Shown in pieces: positions 8,144-19,151 of a stretch of DNA of 64,000 nt. Origin of the DNA: RYN-230 sp963770535 (lineage in GTDB: Bacteria > Actinomycetota > Actinomycetes > Streptosporangiales > Streptosporangiaceae); assembly GCA_963770535.1 (NCBI GenBank), contig CAVYPZ010000003.1, forward strand, positions 3,038,001-3,102,000. The letters are read 5' to 3'. The notes below the pieces were generated by a model. It had not been told where the DNA came from, did no database searches, and worked only from the letters and a program-made list of their open reading frames with translations. Position 1 is the first letter of the stretch. Each line of letters starts with the position of its first letter. The translations under genes were made by a program, and so were the position numbers.

Positions 8144-8250
8144 GTTACGTCCGGACCAATAGTGCGATCTGGCCGTTACACCCGGCTGGTGGTGCGATCC
8201 GGCTGCCACATCCGGCCAGATGGTGCGATCCGGCCGTGACGTCCGGACCA
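8144..8250. repeat. 30/31-bp periodic repeat array in a divergent promoter region
   Basis: A GTTAC/GCCAC/GTGAC word followed by NTCCGGNC recurs at 8144, 8175, 8205 and 8236 (spacings 31, 30 and 31), and TGCGATC lies between copies at 8163, 8193 and 8224. The 363-base gap between the isomerase-like gene (leftward start 8024) and the ABC exporter (rightward start 8388) has no other gene. The spacing is close to three helical turns, so a protein binding each copy would sit on one DNA face. A multi-site operator is the favoured reading. Confidence 0.6.
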
Positions 8251-8374
8251 GCGGCGGCCTGCCCGCCTCGCCCGCCGGCGGCCCGGACCCCCACCGGCCG
8301 CGGGGCGCGGCCGGCCTGGCCGGGGACGCCGTCCAGCCAGGGAAAATCCAGGTGACAGGGCAGGAAACCCCAGC

Positions 8375-8380
8375 TAGCGT
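8375..8380 (+). promoter_or_regulatory. -10 element (TAGCGT) for a leaderless exporter mRNA
   Basis: TAGCGT ends seven bases before the ATG at 8388. No Shine-Dalgarno sequence is seen before that start. Confidence 0.45.
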
Positions 8381-8387
8381 TCGATGA

Positions 8388-10211
8388 ATGCCCCCCCATG
8401 AACCTGGCCGCAGCGCGCCCGCAGACCGTGGGGCGACACCCCTCGCGTCACTGTGGCGGATCCGGGCGTACCTGCGCCCCTACCGCTGGCAGCTGGCGTT
8501 CATGCTCGCCTGCGCCATCGTGGCGGTCGGCACCGAGATCGCTATCCCGCTGCTGACTAAATCCATGATCGATGCGGTGATCAGCCGCGGGGAGCGCAGA
8601 CTGCTGCTGCCGATCGGCGCGGCCGCCGTGGGCCTGGGGGCCGCGCAGGCGCTGCTGAGCTTCCTCCGCCGCTGGATGCAGGCCAGCGCCGTCACCGGGA
8701 TGGAACAGTCCATGCGGGCGGATATCTACGCGCACCTGCAGCGGCTGGAGCCCTCCTTCCATGACGAGTGGCAGTCCGGCCAGCTGCTGTCCCGGGCGAC
8801 CACGGACCTGTCGGCCATCCGCCGGTTCGCCGGCTTCGGCACCATCTTCCTGGTCACGAACGTGGTCACGTTCATCGCGGTGGTCGCGCTGCTGATCCGG
8901 CTGAACTGGTGGCTCGGCCTCCTCACGGCGACCGTGTTCCTGCCCGTGGTGGCGGCCAGCACCCGGTTCCAGCAGACCTACCGGGTGCTCTCCCGCCGCG
9001 CCCAGGACCAGCAGGGCGACCTGGCCACCTACGTGGAGGAGGCCGCAAGCGGGATCCGGGTGCTCAAGGCGCTCGGCCGGGGTGACGAGGCCGCCGGGCA
9101 GCACCGCGGCCAGGCACTGGAGGTGTTCGGCACCGAACTGCAGAAGGCGCGGCTGCGCAGCACTTTCTGGGCTGGCCTGGACCTCATCCCGAACGCGCTC
9201 ATCGGGGTCCTGCTGCTGCTCGGCGCCATCGCGGTCAGCCGGCACGAGCTGACCCTGGGCGGGCTGGTCGCGTTCATCACGCTGACGCTGGCGCTGGTCT
9301 GGCCCATCGAGTCGATGGGCTACATCCTGGCCGGCGGCCAGGAAGCGGCCACCGCGGCCCAGCGCATCTTCGAGATCCTGGACACCCCGCCTGCTATCCG
9401 CAGCCCGGCCGGGCCCCGCGCCGGGACCACGGGGAAGCCGCCCGGCCGGCGGCCCCGGCCGGCCCGGCTGGTCTTCGACCACGTCGGGTTCCGTTACCCC
9501 GGCGCGGAACAGGCTTTACTGCGCGACGTGAGCCTCGCCGTCGAGCCGGGCCAGACCATGGTCCTGGCCGGCGCGACCGGGGCAGGCAAGACGACCCTGC
9601 TGCAGCTCGTGCCCCGGCTCGCCGACGTAACGTCAGGCGCCGTCCTGCTGGACGGCACCGATGTGCGGCGGCTGCCGCTGCCGGTACTGCGGTCCCGGGT
9701 CGGCTGCGCGTTCGAGGACCCGACGTTGTTCTCCGCCAGCGTCCGGGAGAACGTCAGCTACGGCGCGCCCGACGCCGATGACGCCGCGATCGAGGCGGCG
9801 CTGGCGATGGCGCAGGCGGGCTTCGTGCACGGCCTGCCCTGGGGCCTGGACACCCGGATCGGCGAGCAGGGCATGGCCCTGTCGGGCGGCCAGCGGCAGC
9901 GGGTGGCGCTGGCCCGGGCCATCCTCGCCCGCCCGTCACTGCTCATCCTGGACGACCCGCTGTCCGCGCTGGACGTGCACACCGAGGCCAAGGTGACCCA
10001 GGCGCTGCGCGGGCTGCTGGCCGAGACCACCGCGCTCGTGGTAGCGCACCGGCCGTCCACGGTGATGCTCGCCGACAAGGTGGCCCTGCTCCGCGATGGG
10101 GTCATCGCCGCCGTCGGCACGCACGCGCATCTGCTGGCCACCCAGCCCCGGTACCGGGAGCTGATGGGCGGCCTGGACGAGCCGGCCGGCGGAGAGCAGG
10201 CCGCATCATGA
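8388..10211 (+). CDS. ABC exporter, subunit with degenerate ATP site (permease-ATPase fusion)
   Basis: A 607-residue half-transporter with six membrane helices (about residues 25-310) and an ATPase domain (about 355-590). It has Walker A GATGAGKTTLLQL, the signature LSGGQRQRVALARA and Walker B LLILDDPLSALD, with aspartate where the catalytic glutamate normally follows Walker B; the H-loop is VVAHRPSTV. Glu-to-Asp at this place marks the degenerate-site subunit of heterodimeric exporters such as TM287/288. The partner gene overlaps by four bases and has the intact glutamate. Such pairs export lipids, peptides or drugs; the substrate is unknown. A leaderless start at 8388 is likely. Confidence 0.9.
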   Translation: MPPHEPGRSAPADRGATPLASLWRIRAYLRPYRWQLAFMLACAIVAVGTEIAIPLLTKSMIDAVISRGERRLLLPIGAAAVGLGAAQALLSFLRRWMQASAVTGMEQSMRADIYAHLQRLEPSFHDEWQSGQLLSRATTDLSAIRRFAGFGTIFLVTNVVTFIAVVALLIRLNWWLGLLTATVFLPVVAASTRFQQTYRVLSRRAQDQQGDLATYVEEAASGIRVLKALGRGDEAAGQHRGQALEVFGTELQKARLRSTFWAGLDLIPNALIGVLLLLGAIAVSRHELTLGGLVAFITLTLALVWPIESMGYILAGGQEAATAAQRIFEILDTPPAIRSPAGPRAGTTGKPPGRRPRPARLVFDHVGFRYPGAEQALLRDVSLAVEPGQTMVLAGATGAGKTTLLQLVPRLADVTSGAVLLDGTDVRRLPLPVLRSRVGCAFEDPTLFSASVRENVSYGAPDADDAAIEAALAMAQAGFVHGLPWGLDTRIGEQGMALSGGQRQRVALARAILARPSLLILDDPLSALDVHTEAKVTQALRGLLAETTALVVAHRPSTVMLADKVALLRDGVIAAVGTHAHLLATQPRYRELMGGLDEPAGGEQAAS

Positions 10212-12049
10212 CCACCTCCGGCACGTGGCGCGGGATCGCCGCGGAAGACGCCGATGAGGTCACCGGCGGCCTGGCCGCGCTGCTGCGCCGCCGGGCCCGG
10301 CGGCTGCTGTTCAGCCTGCTGCGCCCGCAGCTGGCCCGGGTGATCGTCACGTTCGTGCTCATCGTGACGGCAAGCCTGGCCGCGCTGGCCGGTCCCTGGC
10401 TGGTCGGGGTGGCCATCGACCGGGGTATCCCGCCGCTGCTGCACGGCGGGGACCTGGCCCCGATGGCCGTGTACGTGGCCGGCTTCGCGGCCGCCGTAGG
10501 CATCCAGGCCGTGGCCAGCCGGGGATTCATCTACTCGATGGGCAAGCTCGGCGAGACCGTGGTCCTGGAGCTGCGGCAGCGGCTGTTCCTGCACTTCCAG
10601 CGCCTGCCGGTCGCGTTCCACGAGCACTACACCTCGGGGCGGGTCATCTCCCGGCAGGTATCCGACATCGATTCCATCTCCGACCTGTTCGACGACGGCC
10701 TGGACGCCCTGGTGTCCGCGGCGCTGTCCCTGATCCTGGTCGGGGCCGGGATGCTGCTGCTGGACTGGCCGCTCGCGCTGGTGGTGCTGGCCGGGTTCGT
10801 GCCGCTGGCCTGGCTGACGATCTGGTTCCGGCGCGAGTCCGCGACCGCCTACCGGCGGACACGCGAAACCATCGCCCAGGTCATCGTCCACTTCGTGGAA
10901 ACTTTCGGCGGTATCCGCGCGGTGCAGGCGTTCCGCAGGGAGCAGCGCAACGAGGAGATCTTCGACAGCCTCAACGGCGACTACGCGGCGGCCAGCCTGC
11001 GCTCTTCCCGGGTGCTGGCGATATACGCGCCGGGGATCACCCTGGTCGGCAACGTGGCGACCGGGGTCGTGCTGTGCTACGGCGGCCTGCGGGTGATAGA
11101 CGGCGACATCAAGGTCGGCGTGCTGGCCACGTTCCTGCTGTATCTGGGCCGGTTCTTCGACCCGCTGCAGGACCTGTCCCAGTTCTACAACTCCTTCCAG
11201 TCGGCGGCCGCCTCGCTGGAGAAGATCTCCGGCGTGCTCGAGGAACCACCTGCGGTACCCGAGCCCGCCCATCCCGTGCGGCTGCCCGCGCGCCGCGGGG
11301 CGGCCCCCCAGCTCGCGGGCCGCGAGGTCCGGTTCGACTCGGTGCGGTTCGGCTACCGGGACACCCCCGTCCTGCCCGGGCTGGACCTGACGATCCCGGC
11401 CGGGCAGACCGTGGCCCTGGTGGGCGCGACCGGGGCCGGGAAGACCACCATCGCCCGGCTGCTGGCCCGCTTCTACGACCCTGGCCAGGGCAGCATCCGG
11501 CTGGACGGCGTCAACCTGCGGGATGTGCCGGACCGGGTGCTGCGCCGGGAGATCGTCCTGGTCACCCAGGAGAACTTCGTGTTCACCGGGTCGGTGGCCG
11601 GCAACATCCGGCTTGGCCGGCCGGACGCGACGCAGGCTGAGGTGGAGGCCGCGGCCCGGGCCATCGGCGCGGACACGTTCATCCGCGCGCTGCCCGGCGG
11701 CTATCAGGCTGACGTGGGCAAGCGCGGCGGGCGGCTGTCGGCCGGGCAGCGCCAGCTGATCGCGTTCGCGCGGGCGTTCCTGGCCGCCCCTGCCGTCCTG
11801 GTGCTCGACGAGGCCACCTCCCTCCTGGACATCCCCAGCGAGCAGCTGGTCCAGGCGGCGCTGCGCACCATCCTGGCCGGGCGCACCGCGATGATCATCG
11901 CGCACCGGCTGTCAACGGTGGAGATCGCGGACCGGGTGCTGGTGCTCAGCGGGGGGCGCATCCTCGAGGACGGCCCGCCTGCCCGGCTGCTCGCCTCGGA
12001 CGGGCAGTACTCCGCGCTGCACGCTGACTGGCAGGACAGCCTCGCGTAG
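10208..12049 (+). CDS. ABC exporter, subunit with canonical ATP site (permease-ATPase fusion)
   Basis: A 613-residue half-transporter, partner of the preceding gene, which it overlaps by four bases (ATGA). The membrane domain spans about residues 35-325 and the ATPase about 370-605. It has Walker A GATGAGKTTIARLL, Walker B VLVLDEATSLLD with the catalytic glutamate intact, and H-loop IIAHRLSTV. The signature is LSAGQRQL rather than LSGGQ. In a heterodimer this altered signature pairs with the partner's degenerate Walker B site, so both defects fall in the same composite ATP site. That fits the known asymmetric exporter architecture. The substrate is not predictable. Confidence 0.9.
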   Translation: MTTSGTWRGIAAEDADEVTGGLAALLRRRARRLLFSLLRPQLARVIVTFVLIVTASLAALAGPWLVGVAIDRGIPPLLHGGDLAPMAVYVAGFAAAVGIQAVASRGFIYSMGKLGETVVLELRQRLFLHFQRLPVAFHEHYTSGRVISRQVSDIDSISDLFDDGLDALVSAALSLILVGAGMLLLDWPLALVVLAGFVPLAWLTIWFRRESATAYRRTRETIAQVIVHFVETFGGIRAVQAFRREQRNEEIFDSLNGDYAAASLRSSRVLAIYAPGITLVGNVATGVVLCYGGLRVIDGDIKVGVLATFLLYLGRFFDPLQDLSQFYNSFQSAAASLEKISGVLEEPPAVPEPAHPVRLPARRGAAPQLAGREVRFDSVRFGYRDTPVLPGLDLTIPAGQTVALVGATGAGKTTIARLLARFYDPGQGSIRLDGVNLRDVPDRVLRREIVLVTQENFVFTGSVAGNIRLGRPDATQAEVEAAARAIGADTFIRALPGGYQADVGKRGGRLSAGQRQLIAFARAFLAAPAVLVLDEATSLLDIPSEQLVQAALRTILAGRTAMIIAHRLSTVEIADRVLVLSGGRILEDGPPARLLASDGQYSALHADWQDSLA

Positions 12050-12169
12050 CCGCGGCGGCCGCCCCGGTGTAACGGCGGCCTGGCCCGCGACGGCGGCAGC
12101 GCGCCATCCGCTAGGCTCGCCGGTGGCCCCGCACAGGCCACCGGTTCCAGCATGACGTAGGAGCGCACC

Positions 12170-12625
12170 GTGATCCCCAGACGCAAGCCGGTCAGCCCGG
12201 AGGCCGGGCAGAAGTTCGCGGCCGACCAGGCGCTTGCCGCCCGCTTCGACGAGCTGCTCGCTGCGGCCCGGGCCGCCGAGCAGGAACTGCGGGACGCGGA
12301 GGCGGCGAACGCGCCGCTCACCGAGCGGCACCGGCTCGCCAAGCGGCTGGACGCGGCGCTCACCGACGTGATGCGTGCCGCCTACGCCGCCGAGCGCGCC
12401 GCAATCGGGCCGCAGGGCTACGAGGACCGCATCTACCGCCGCAAGGCCAAGGCGACCTCCCCGGTCCGGGTCTGGTCCGCTGAGGCGGAACGGCTGCTCA
12501 CGCTGCGCGAGAGCCACCGGCTGACCGGGATCCCGCCGGTACCGCGCTCCCCGGCCAGCGCAGGGCGGGGCGGCCTCGCCCCGGGACCGCCGCCCGGGGC
12601 TGCCCGTCCAGTTACGACTCGGTAA
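12170..12625 (+). CDS. Small conserved hypothetical, helical/coiled-coil rich
   Basis: A 151-residue soluble protein without a recognised domain. Residues 15-90 are Ala/Glu/Arg-rich and predicted to be helical, possibly coiled coil. A basic motif GYEDRIYRRKAKATSP follows, then a Pro/Gly-rich tail. A GTG at 12170 has GGAG seven bases upstream. It reads in the same direction as the ABC exporter with a gap of 120 bases that contains a TAGGCT -10-like word at 12112-12117, so it may have its own promoter. The codon-position GC pattern looks like a real gene. No function is claimed. Confidence 0.65.
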   Translation: MIPRRKPVSPEAGQKFAADQALAARFDELLAAARAAEQELRDAEAANAPLTERHRLAKRLDAALTDVMRAAYAAERAAIGPQGYEDRIYRRKAKATSPVRVWSAEAERLLTLRESHRLTGIPPVPRSPASAGRGGLAPGPPPGAARPVTTR

Positions 12626-12685
12626 CAGAATTCGGCCGCGTATGCGAATATGTAACGCCAACACCCTATCGGGGATATGCAATTA

Positions 12686-12806
12686 AGTGATCCGGGTCAC
12701 GTATGCTACTAGCTACTAGTAACAAAGAGTGACCTGATAAATCGTCACAACGGGCTATGTCGCCCGAGGGGCGAAGCCGGCACACTAATGTGTGATCAAC
12801 ACCACA
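12686..12806 (+). promoter_or_regulatory. AT-rich control region with CRP-like dyads before the DUF5999 gene
   Basis: AGTGATCCGGGTCACG at 12686-12701 and TGTGATCAACACCACA at 12791-12806 resemble the CRP/FNR-family palindrome (TGTGA, six bases, TCACA). A third dyad is GTGAC at 12729-12733 with GTCAC at 12744-12748. The stretch 12650-12750 is strikingly AT-rich for this window, and contains the repeated word CTACTAG. These are candidate binding sites; the 12791 site lies only 28 bases before the start codon, a position suited to repression. Confidence 0.45.
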
Positions 12807-12833
12807 GCCAGACATTGACCAGGAGGCACACGT

Positions 12834-13112
12834 ATGTGCCCGCACACGCCGCTCTGCCCAGATGCGCGAGCACTGGACCGTGAAGCGGCCCGGACTGTTG
12901 TCAGTCACCCCGAGCAGGGCTGGAGCCTGCTCTGCAACGGCATCGTCGTGTTTGAGGACACCGGCGAACTGCTGCCCGGGGGGGACACGATCGCTCCCCA
13001 CAGGCCCACGGACATGAGCATGAACAGCACCACCATCACCCCGGCGATCATCCACGCTGCGCCCCAGGTAGCTGAGCCCCAGGCCGCCGAGCCGGCCGAG
13101 CCCGCAGCCTAG
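12834..13112 (+). CDS. DUF5999-family small protein
   Basis: A 92-residue protein. Residues 1-60 match the actinobacterial DUF5999 pattern: an N-terminal MCPHTPLCP with paired cysteines, DREAARTVVSHPEQGWSLL, CNGIVVFEDTGELLPGG and IAPHRP. The family is small, cytosolic, usually about 65 residues and of unknown function. Here it has an extra 30-residue Pro/Ala/Glu-rich tail. The ATG at 12834 follows a good GGAGG. The conserved Cys and His residues could bind metal, but this is inference. CRP-like dyads upstream suggest regulated expression. Confidence 0.8.
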   Translation: MCPHTPLCPDARALDREAARTVVSHPEQGWSLLCNGIVVFEDTGELLPGGDTIAPHRPTDMSMNSTTITPAIIHAAPQVAEPQAAEPAEPAA

Positions 13113-13134
13113 CCAGCGCCCCGCTGCCCGCCAG

Positions 13135-13764
13135 TCAGGTGCGGGCCAGCCACGGGAGGCCGGCCAGCCACGCACCCGCGGCCGCGCCGGCCAGGCCCGG
13201 TTTCCGCGACAAAGCGTGCGTTTCACCATCCAGCACCAGGACCCGGGTCCGGGGCGCCTGATCCGGGATACCGAATGGATCACGGCTCCCATTGATGACC
13301 AGGATCTCGGTTCCCGCCTGGGACAGATCTGCGGCCCGGGACTTTTCCGGATGCCCCGGCGGATGAAGCGGGAAGGCCAGCGCCAGCACCGCCCGGGCCC
13401 CGACGGCGCGGGCGGTCCGGCAGGCGACCCGGGCCCCGTTGCTGCGGCCACCCTGGACCAGCGGCAGGTCCGGCCCGACCGCGGACCGCAGCGCGCCGAT
13501 GATCTCGATCCAGGCGGCGTCCTGCCGGGCCGGTGACCCGGGCGCGCGGCGTCCTTTGACCCGGTAGGGCTGGGTGACCAGCGCTACCGCCGCGCCCAGG
13601 GGCAGCGCCGCGTCCCGCACCGCGAGCAGGTCGGCGGAGTGCGGGCCGCTTCCCGAGCCGTGCGTCAGCACCAGCAGGAACCCCGGATCCGGCGCCCGGC
13701 GGCCATCTGCGGGCGGCCACGCGATATCGGCCCGCGCAGCGCCCTCGCCGGTCATGATCTCCAC
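13135..13764 (-). CDS. Small alpha/beta-hydrolase (TEX30/KANL3-like)
   Basis: A 209-residue alpha/beta-hydrolase-like protein. The N-terminal LLVLTHGSGSGPHSADL resembles an oxyanion-hole loop, LVQGGRSNGARVA holds the nucleophile-elbow serine (GRSNG), LVINGSRDPFG supplies the acid, and ETHALSRK carries the histidine. This matches the TEX30/dienelactone-hydrolase-like group of uncharacterised hydrolases. The start may be the GTG at 13764 or the ATG three codons later at 13755. It is convergent with the DUF5999 gene, and uvrA, which ends at 13843 on the same strand, lies just upstream. The substrate is unknown. Confidence 0.78.
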   Translation of the reverse strand: MEIMTGEGAARADIAWPPADGRRAPDPGFLLVLTHGSGSGPHSADLLAVRDAALPLGAAVALVTQPYRVKGRRAPGSPARQDAAWIEIIGALRSAVGPDLPLVQGGRSNGARVACRTARAVGARAVLALAFPLHPPGHPEKSRAADLSQAGTEILVINGSRDPFGIPDQAPRTRVLVLDGETHALSRKPGLAGAAAGAWLAGLPWLART

Positions 13765-13842
13765 GCCGCGAAGCGTAGCCTGCGCCCCGGCGGACGCCGG
13801 GCTTGACCTGCGTCGTTCCGGCCGGCGGCGGCACCTGCCGGG

Positions 13843-16707
<2,865 letters not shown>

Positions 16708-16975
16708 TGTGCTCAATTCTCCGCGGTCAGGATGAGGGTTGTGCGGCTCATGATGACGGATCTCCAGGCCAGGACGGGTGCGGACGCTACGCCGACAAGA
16801 GACACGCCATGGTAGTCGGGGCCACTGACAAAACATCGCCGCGGCGGGAGAGCTTCCCGGCCAGCCCATCGCCGCGACCACGGCCGCGCTGGCCCGTGCC
16901 ACCCGGTCCCCCCGCTGTCTTCCAGGGTGCCATCCGGCGCGCGATGATGGTCCGGAACCCCGCCAAAGGAGCCCT

Positions 16976-17704
16976 GTGGACAGCGGAATCAAACTGGACC
17001 TGGCCCGTATCGGCGAGTTGACGGACCGCCTGCTGGCCACCGCGGGTGCGCTGGACGACGCCCAGGCCGCCGCGGCGTCCCGCCTGCCTGGCTGGACCCG
17101 CGGGCATATCCTGACCCACCTCGCCCGCAACGCTGACGGTTTCCGGAACCTGCTCATCTGGGCCCGCACCGGGACCGAGACGCCGATGTACCCGAGCGAA
17201 GAGGCCCGGGCCCGCGACATCGAGGCAGGCGCCACGCGGCCCGCCGCCGAACTCACGGCCGACGTGCGGGCGAGCGCGGCCGCGCTCGCCGCCGCCGCGG
17301 GGGAACTCCCGGCGGCGGCCTGGGACGCACCCGTGGCCCGGCGCGGGGATACGTTCCCGGCCCGGGCGGTCCTGCCGCGCAGGGTGTCGGAGCTGGAGAT
17401 CCATCACGTGGATCTGGGCACGGGGTACGGGCCGGGCGACTGGCCCCCTGACTTCGTGCAGGCGACCCTGGCCCGGGTGGCCGGCGACTTCGCCGGCTAC
17501 CCCGGCGTGCCTGCCATCCTGGTCCGCCCGGACGGCCAGGATGGCGCCTACCCGCTCGGCCCGGCAGGCGGCGGGCCAGTAAGCCAGGTAACCGTGGGCG
17601 GGCCGCCGGCTGCACTGCTGGCCTGGCTGACCGGCAGGGGCAGCGGGACCGCGCTCACGGTCGCGGGGGGCGCCGCGCTGCCGGTGCTGCCACCCTGGCG
17701 GTAG
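16976..17704 (+). CDS. Mycothiol-dependent maleylpyruvate isomerase family protein
   Basis: A 242-residue member of the mycothiol-dependent maleylpyruvate isomerase family. It has the N-terminal LPGWTRGHILTHLARNADG, whose histidine is a metal ligand, and the second ligand cluster SELEIHHVDLGTGY. A C-terminal domain with beta structure follows from about residue 165. Known members isomerise maleylpyruvate to fumarylpyruvate; many homologues have other, unassigned thiol-linked roles. The GTG at 16976 follows a clear AAAGGAG. It is 52 bases upstream of a metallo-beta-lactamase-fold hydrolase on the same strand and is divergent from uvrA. This hydrolase-isomerase-uvrA grouping recurs in actinomycetes. 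Confidence 0.85.
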   Translation: MDSGIKLDLARIGELTDRLLATAGALDDAQAAAASRLPGWTRGHILTHLARNADGFRNLLIWARTGTETPMYPSEEARARDIEAGATRPAAELTADVRASAAALAAAAGELPAAAWDAPVARRGDTFPARAVLPRRVSELEIHHVDLGTGYGPGDWPPDFVQATLARVAGDFAGYPGVPAILVRPDGQDGAYPLGPAGGGPVSQVTVGGPPAALLAWLTGRGSGTALTVAGGAALPVLPPWR

Positions 17705-17756
17705 CGCCTGGCCGGTCCGGTGTAGAAAGGCAGCAACACAACGCAAGGAGGCAGCG

Positions 17757-18422
17757 GTGGCCTACACCGGGGATGTGACCGTGGGCGGCCCGCCCGACAC
17801 GCGGGAGCTGCCGGGACTGACCGTGACCAAGCTCGCAGTCGGCCCGATGGACAACAACGCCTACCTGCTCACCTGCACCGAGACCGGTGAGGCGGTGCTG
17901 ATCGACGCGGCCAACGAGGCCCGCCGCCTGCTCGAGCTGATCGGGGACCGGCCGGTCCGGCGGATCATCACCACCCACCAGCACTTCGACCACTGGCAGG
18001 CCCTCGCCGAGGTGGCAGAAGCCACCGGCGCTGACGTGGTCGCCCACCCTGACGACGCCGTGGAACTGCCGGTCCCGGTGACCATGCTGGCCGAGCAGGG
18101 TGCCTCGATACCGGTCGGGACGGCCACGCTGTCCGTGATCCACCTGCGGGGGCACACGCCGGGCAGCATCGCGCTGAGCTACGACGCGGCCGGGCAGCTG
18201 GCCGGCGAGCCGCACCTGTTCACCGGGGATTCGCTGTTCCCGGGCGGCCCCGGTAACACGCAGGGCGACCCGGAACGGTTCGGCCAGCTGATGGACGACC
18301 TCGAGGAAAGGGTCTTCGCCCCGCTGCCCGACCCCACCTGGGTCTATCCAGGGCACGGGAACGACACCACGCTCGGCGCCGAGCGGCCGCACCTCGGCGA
18401 ATGGCGGGCCCGCGGCTGGTAA
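17757..18422 (+). CDS. Metallo-beta-lactamase-fold hydrolase (glyoxalase II-like)
   Basis: A 221-residue MBL-fold enzyme. The zinc motif is THQHFDHW (HxHxDH), followed by HLRGHTPGSI, the bridging aspartate in FTGDSLFPGG and the final histidine in VYPGHGNDTT. The arrangement resembles glyoxalase II thioesterases. Next to a mycothiol-type isomerase, a mycothiol thioester or conjugate is a reasonable substrate, but that is inference. The GTG at 17757 has AAGGAGG seven bases upstream. It probably forms a two-gene operon with the isomerase. Confidence 0.88.
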   Translation: MAYTGDVTVGGPPDTRELPGLTVTKLAVGPMDNNAYLLTCTETGEAVLIDAANEARRLLELIGDRPVRRIITTHQHFDHWQALAEVAEATGADVVAHPDDAVELPVPVTMLAEQGASIPVGTATLSVIHLRGHTPGSIALSYDAAGQLAGEPHLFTGDSLFPGGPGNTQGDPERFGQLMDDLEERVFAPLPDPTWVYPGHGNDTTLGAERPHLGEWRARGW

Positions 18423-18437
18423 CACCGCCCGGCCGGG

Positions 18438-19151
18438 TCAGCGGACCTGGGTGCTGTAGACCACCACGTTGCTGAGATAGCTGCGGGTGGTGTAGTCGAA
18501 CGTGCCGCCGCAGGTGATGATGTGCAGCTCGGCGTCGGGCGCGGGACCGTAGACCCTGCCGGTGGGGAAATGGTCTTTCGGGTACTCCCGCACCGCGTAC
18601 ACGCTGAACACGCCCAGGCTGCCGTCCGCCCGGCGGACGTAGATCCGTTCCCCGGGCCGCATCTGGCTCAGCCGGTAGAACACGCCCGGGCCGAGGTAGG
18701 AGTCGATGTGCCCGGCGATGACGGATGACCCGATGTCGCCGGGCCGCGGGCTGCCGGTGTACCAGCCCGCCACCGCGGCGGACCCGGGTACCTGCAGGGT
18801 GCCCTGTGCGGTGATGCCCAGCCTGATCAGCCTGGTGTGCACGCCGATCGCCGGGATGGTCAGGGACACCGGCGCGGGAACGGCCGCCGCCGCAGCCAGG
18901 TCCGGGGCCGGGGCGGGGGCGGGCCGCCCGGACGGCACCGGGACCGGGGCCGGCCGGCGTGCCGCCCGGTCGGCGGCCAGCCCCGGGTGGCCGGCCAGCG
19001 TGACCAGGCCGGCCACGCCGGCCGCCAGCACGGCCACCCCGCAGGCCAGCACGGCCACGGCGAACCGCCCGCGGCGCCCCCGCGGGGACAGCCCGCGGTG
19101 CGCGTGCCGGCCGGGCGGGTGCGCGGGTGCGGGACGGCCCGCCTTCCTCAA
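18438..19151 (-). CDS. Class F sortase
   Basis: A 237-residue membrane-anchored sortase. The cytoplasmic basic start leads into a single membrane helix (about residues 30-52), then a Pro/Ala-rich linker and the catalytic domain (about 95-235). The catalytic triad is visible: His in VIAGHIDSYLG, Cys in LHIITCGGTFD and Arg in TTRSYLSNVVVY. This matches class F sortases, common in actinobacteria, which attach proteins to the cell wall or cleave them. It overlaps the end of the DUF4397 gene by four bases, so the DUF4397 protein is the obvious candidate substrate. Confidence 0.9.
   Translation of the reverse strand: MRKAGRPAPAHPPGRHAHRGLSPRGRRGRFAVAVLACGVAVLAAGVAGLVTLAGHPGLAADRAARRPAPVPVPSGRPAPAPAPDLAAAAAVPAPVSLTIPAIGVHTRLIRLGITAQGTLQVPGSAAVAGWYTGSPRPGDIGSSVIAGHIDSYLGPGVFYRLSQMRPGERIYVRRADGSLGVFSVYAVREYPKDHFPTGRVYGPAPDAELHIITCGGTFDYTTRSYLSNVVVYSTQVR

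Noticed and set aside
8144..8250. Possible CRISPR array
   Set aside because: Only four imperfect units with the variable part itself repeated, no unique spacers and no cas genes.
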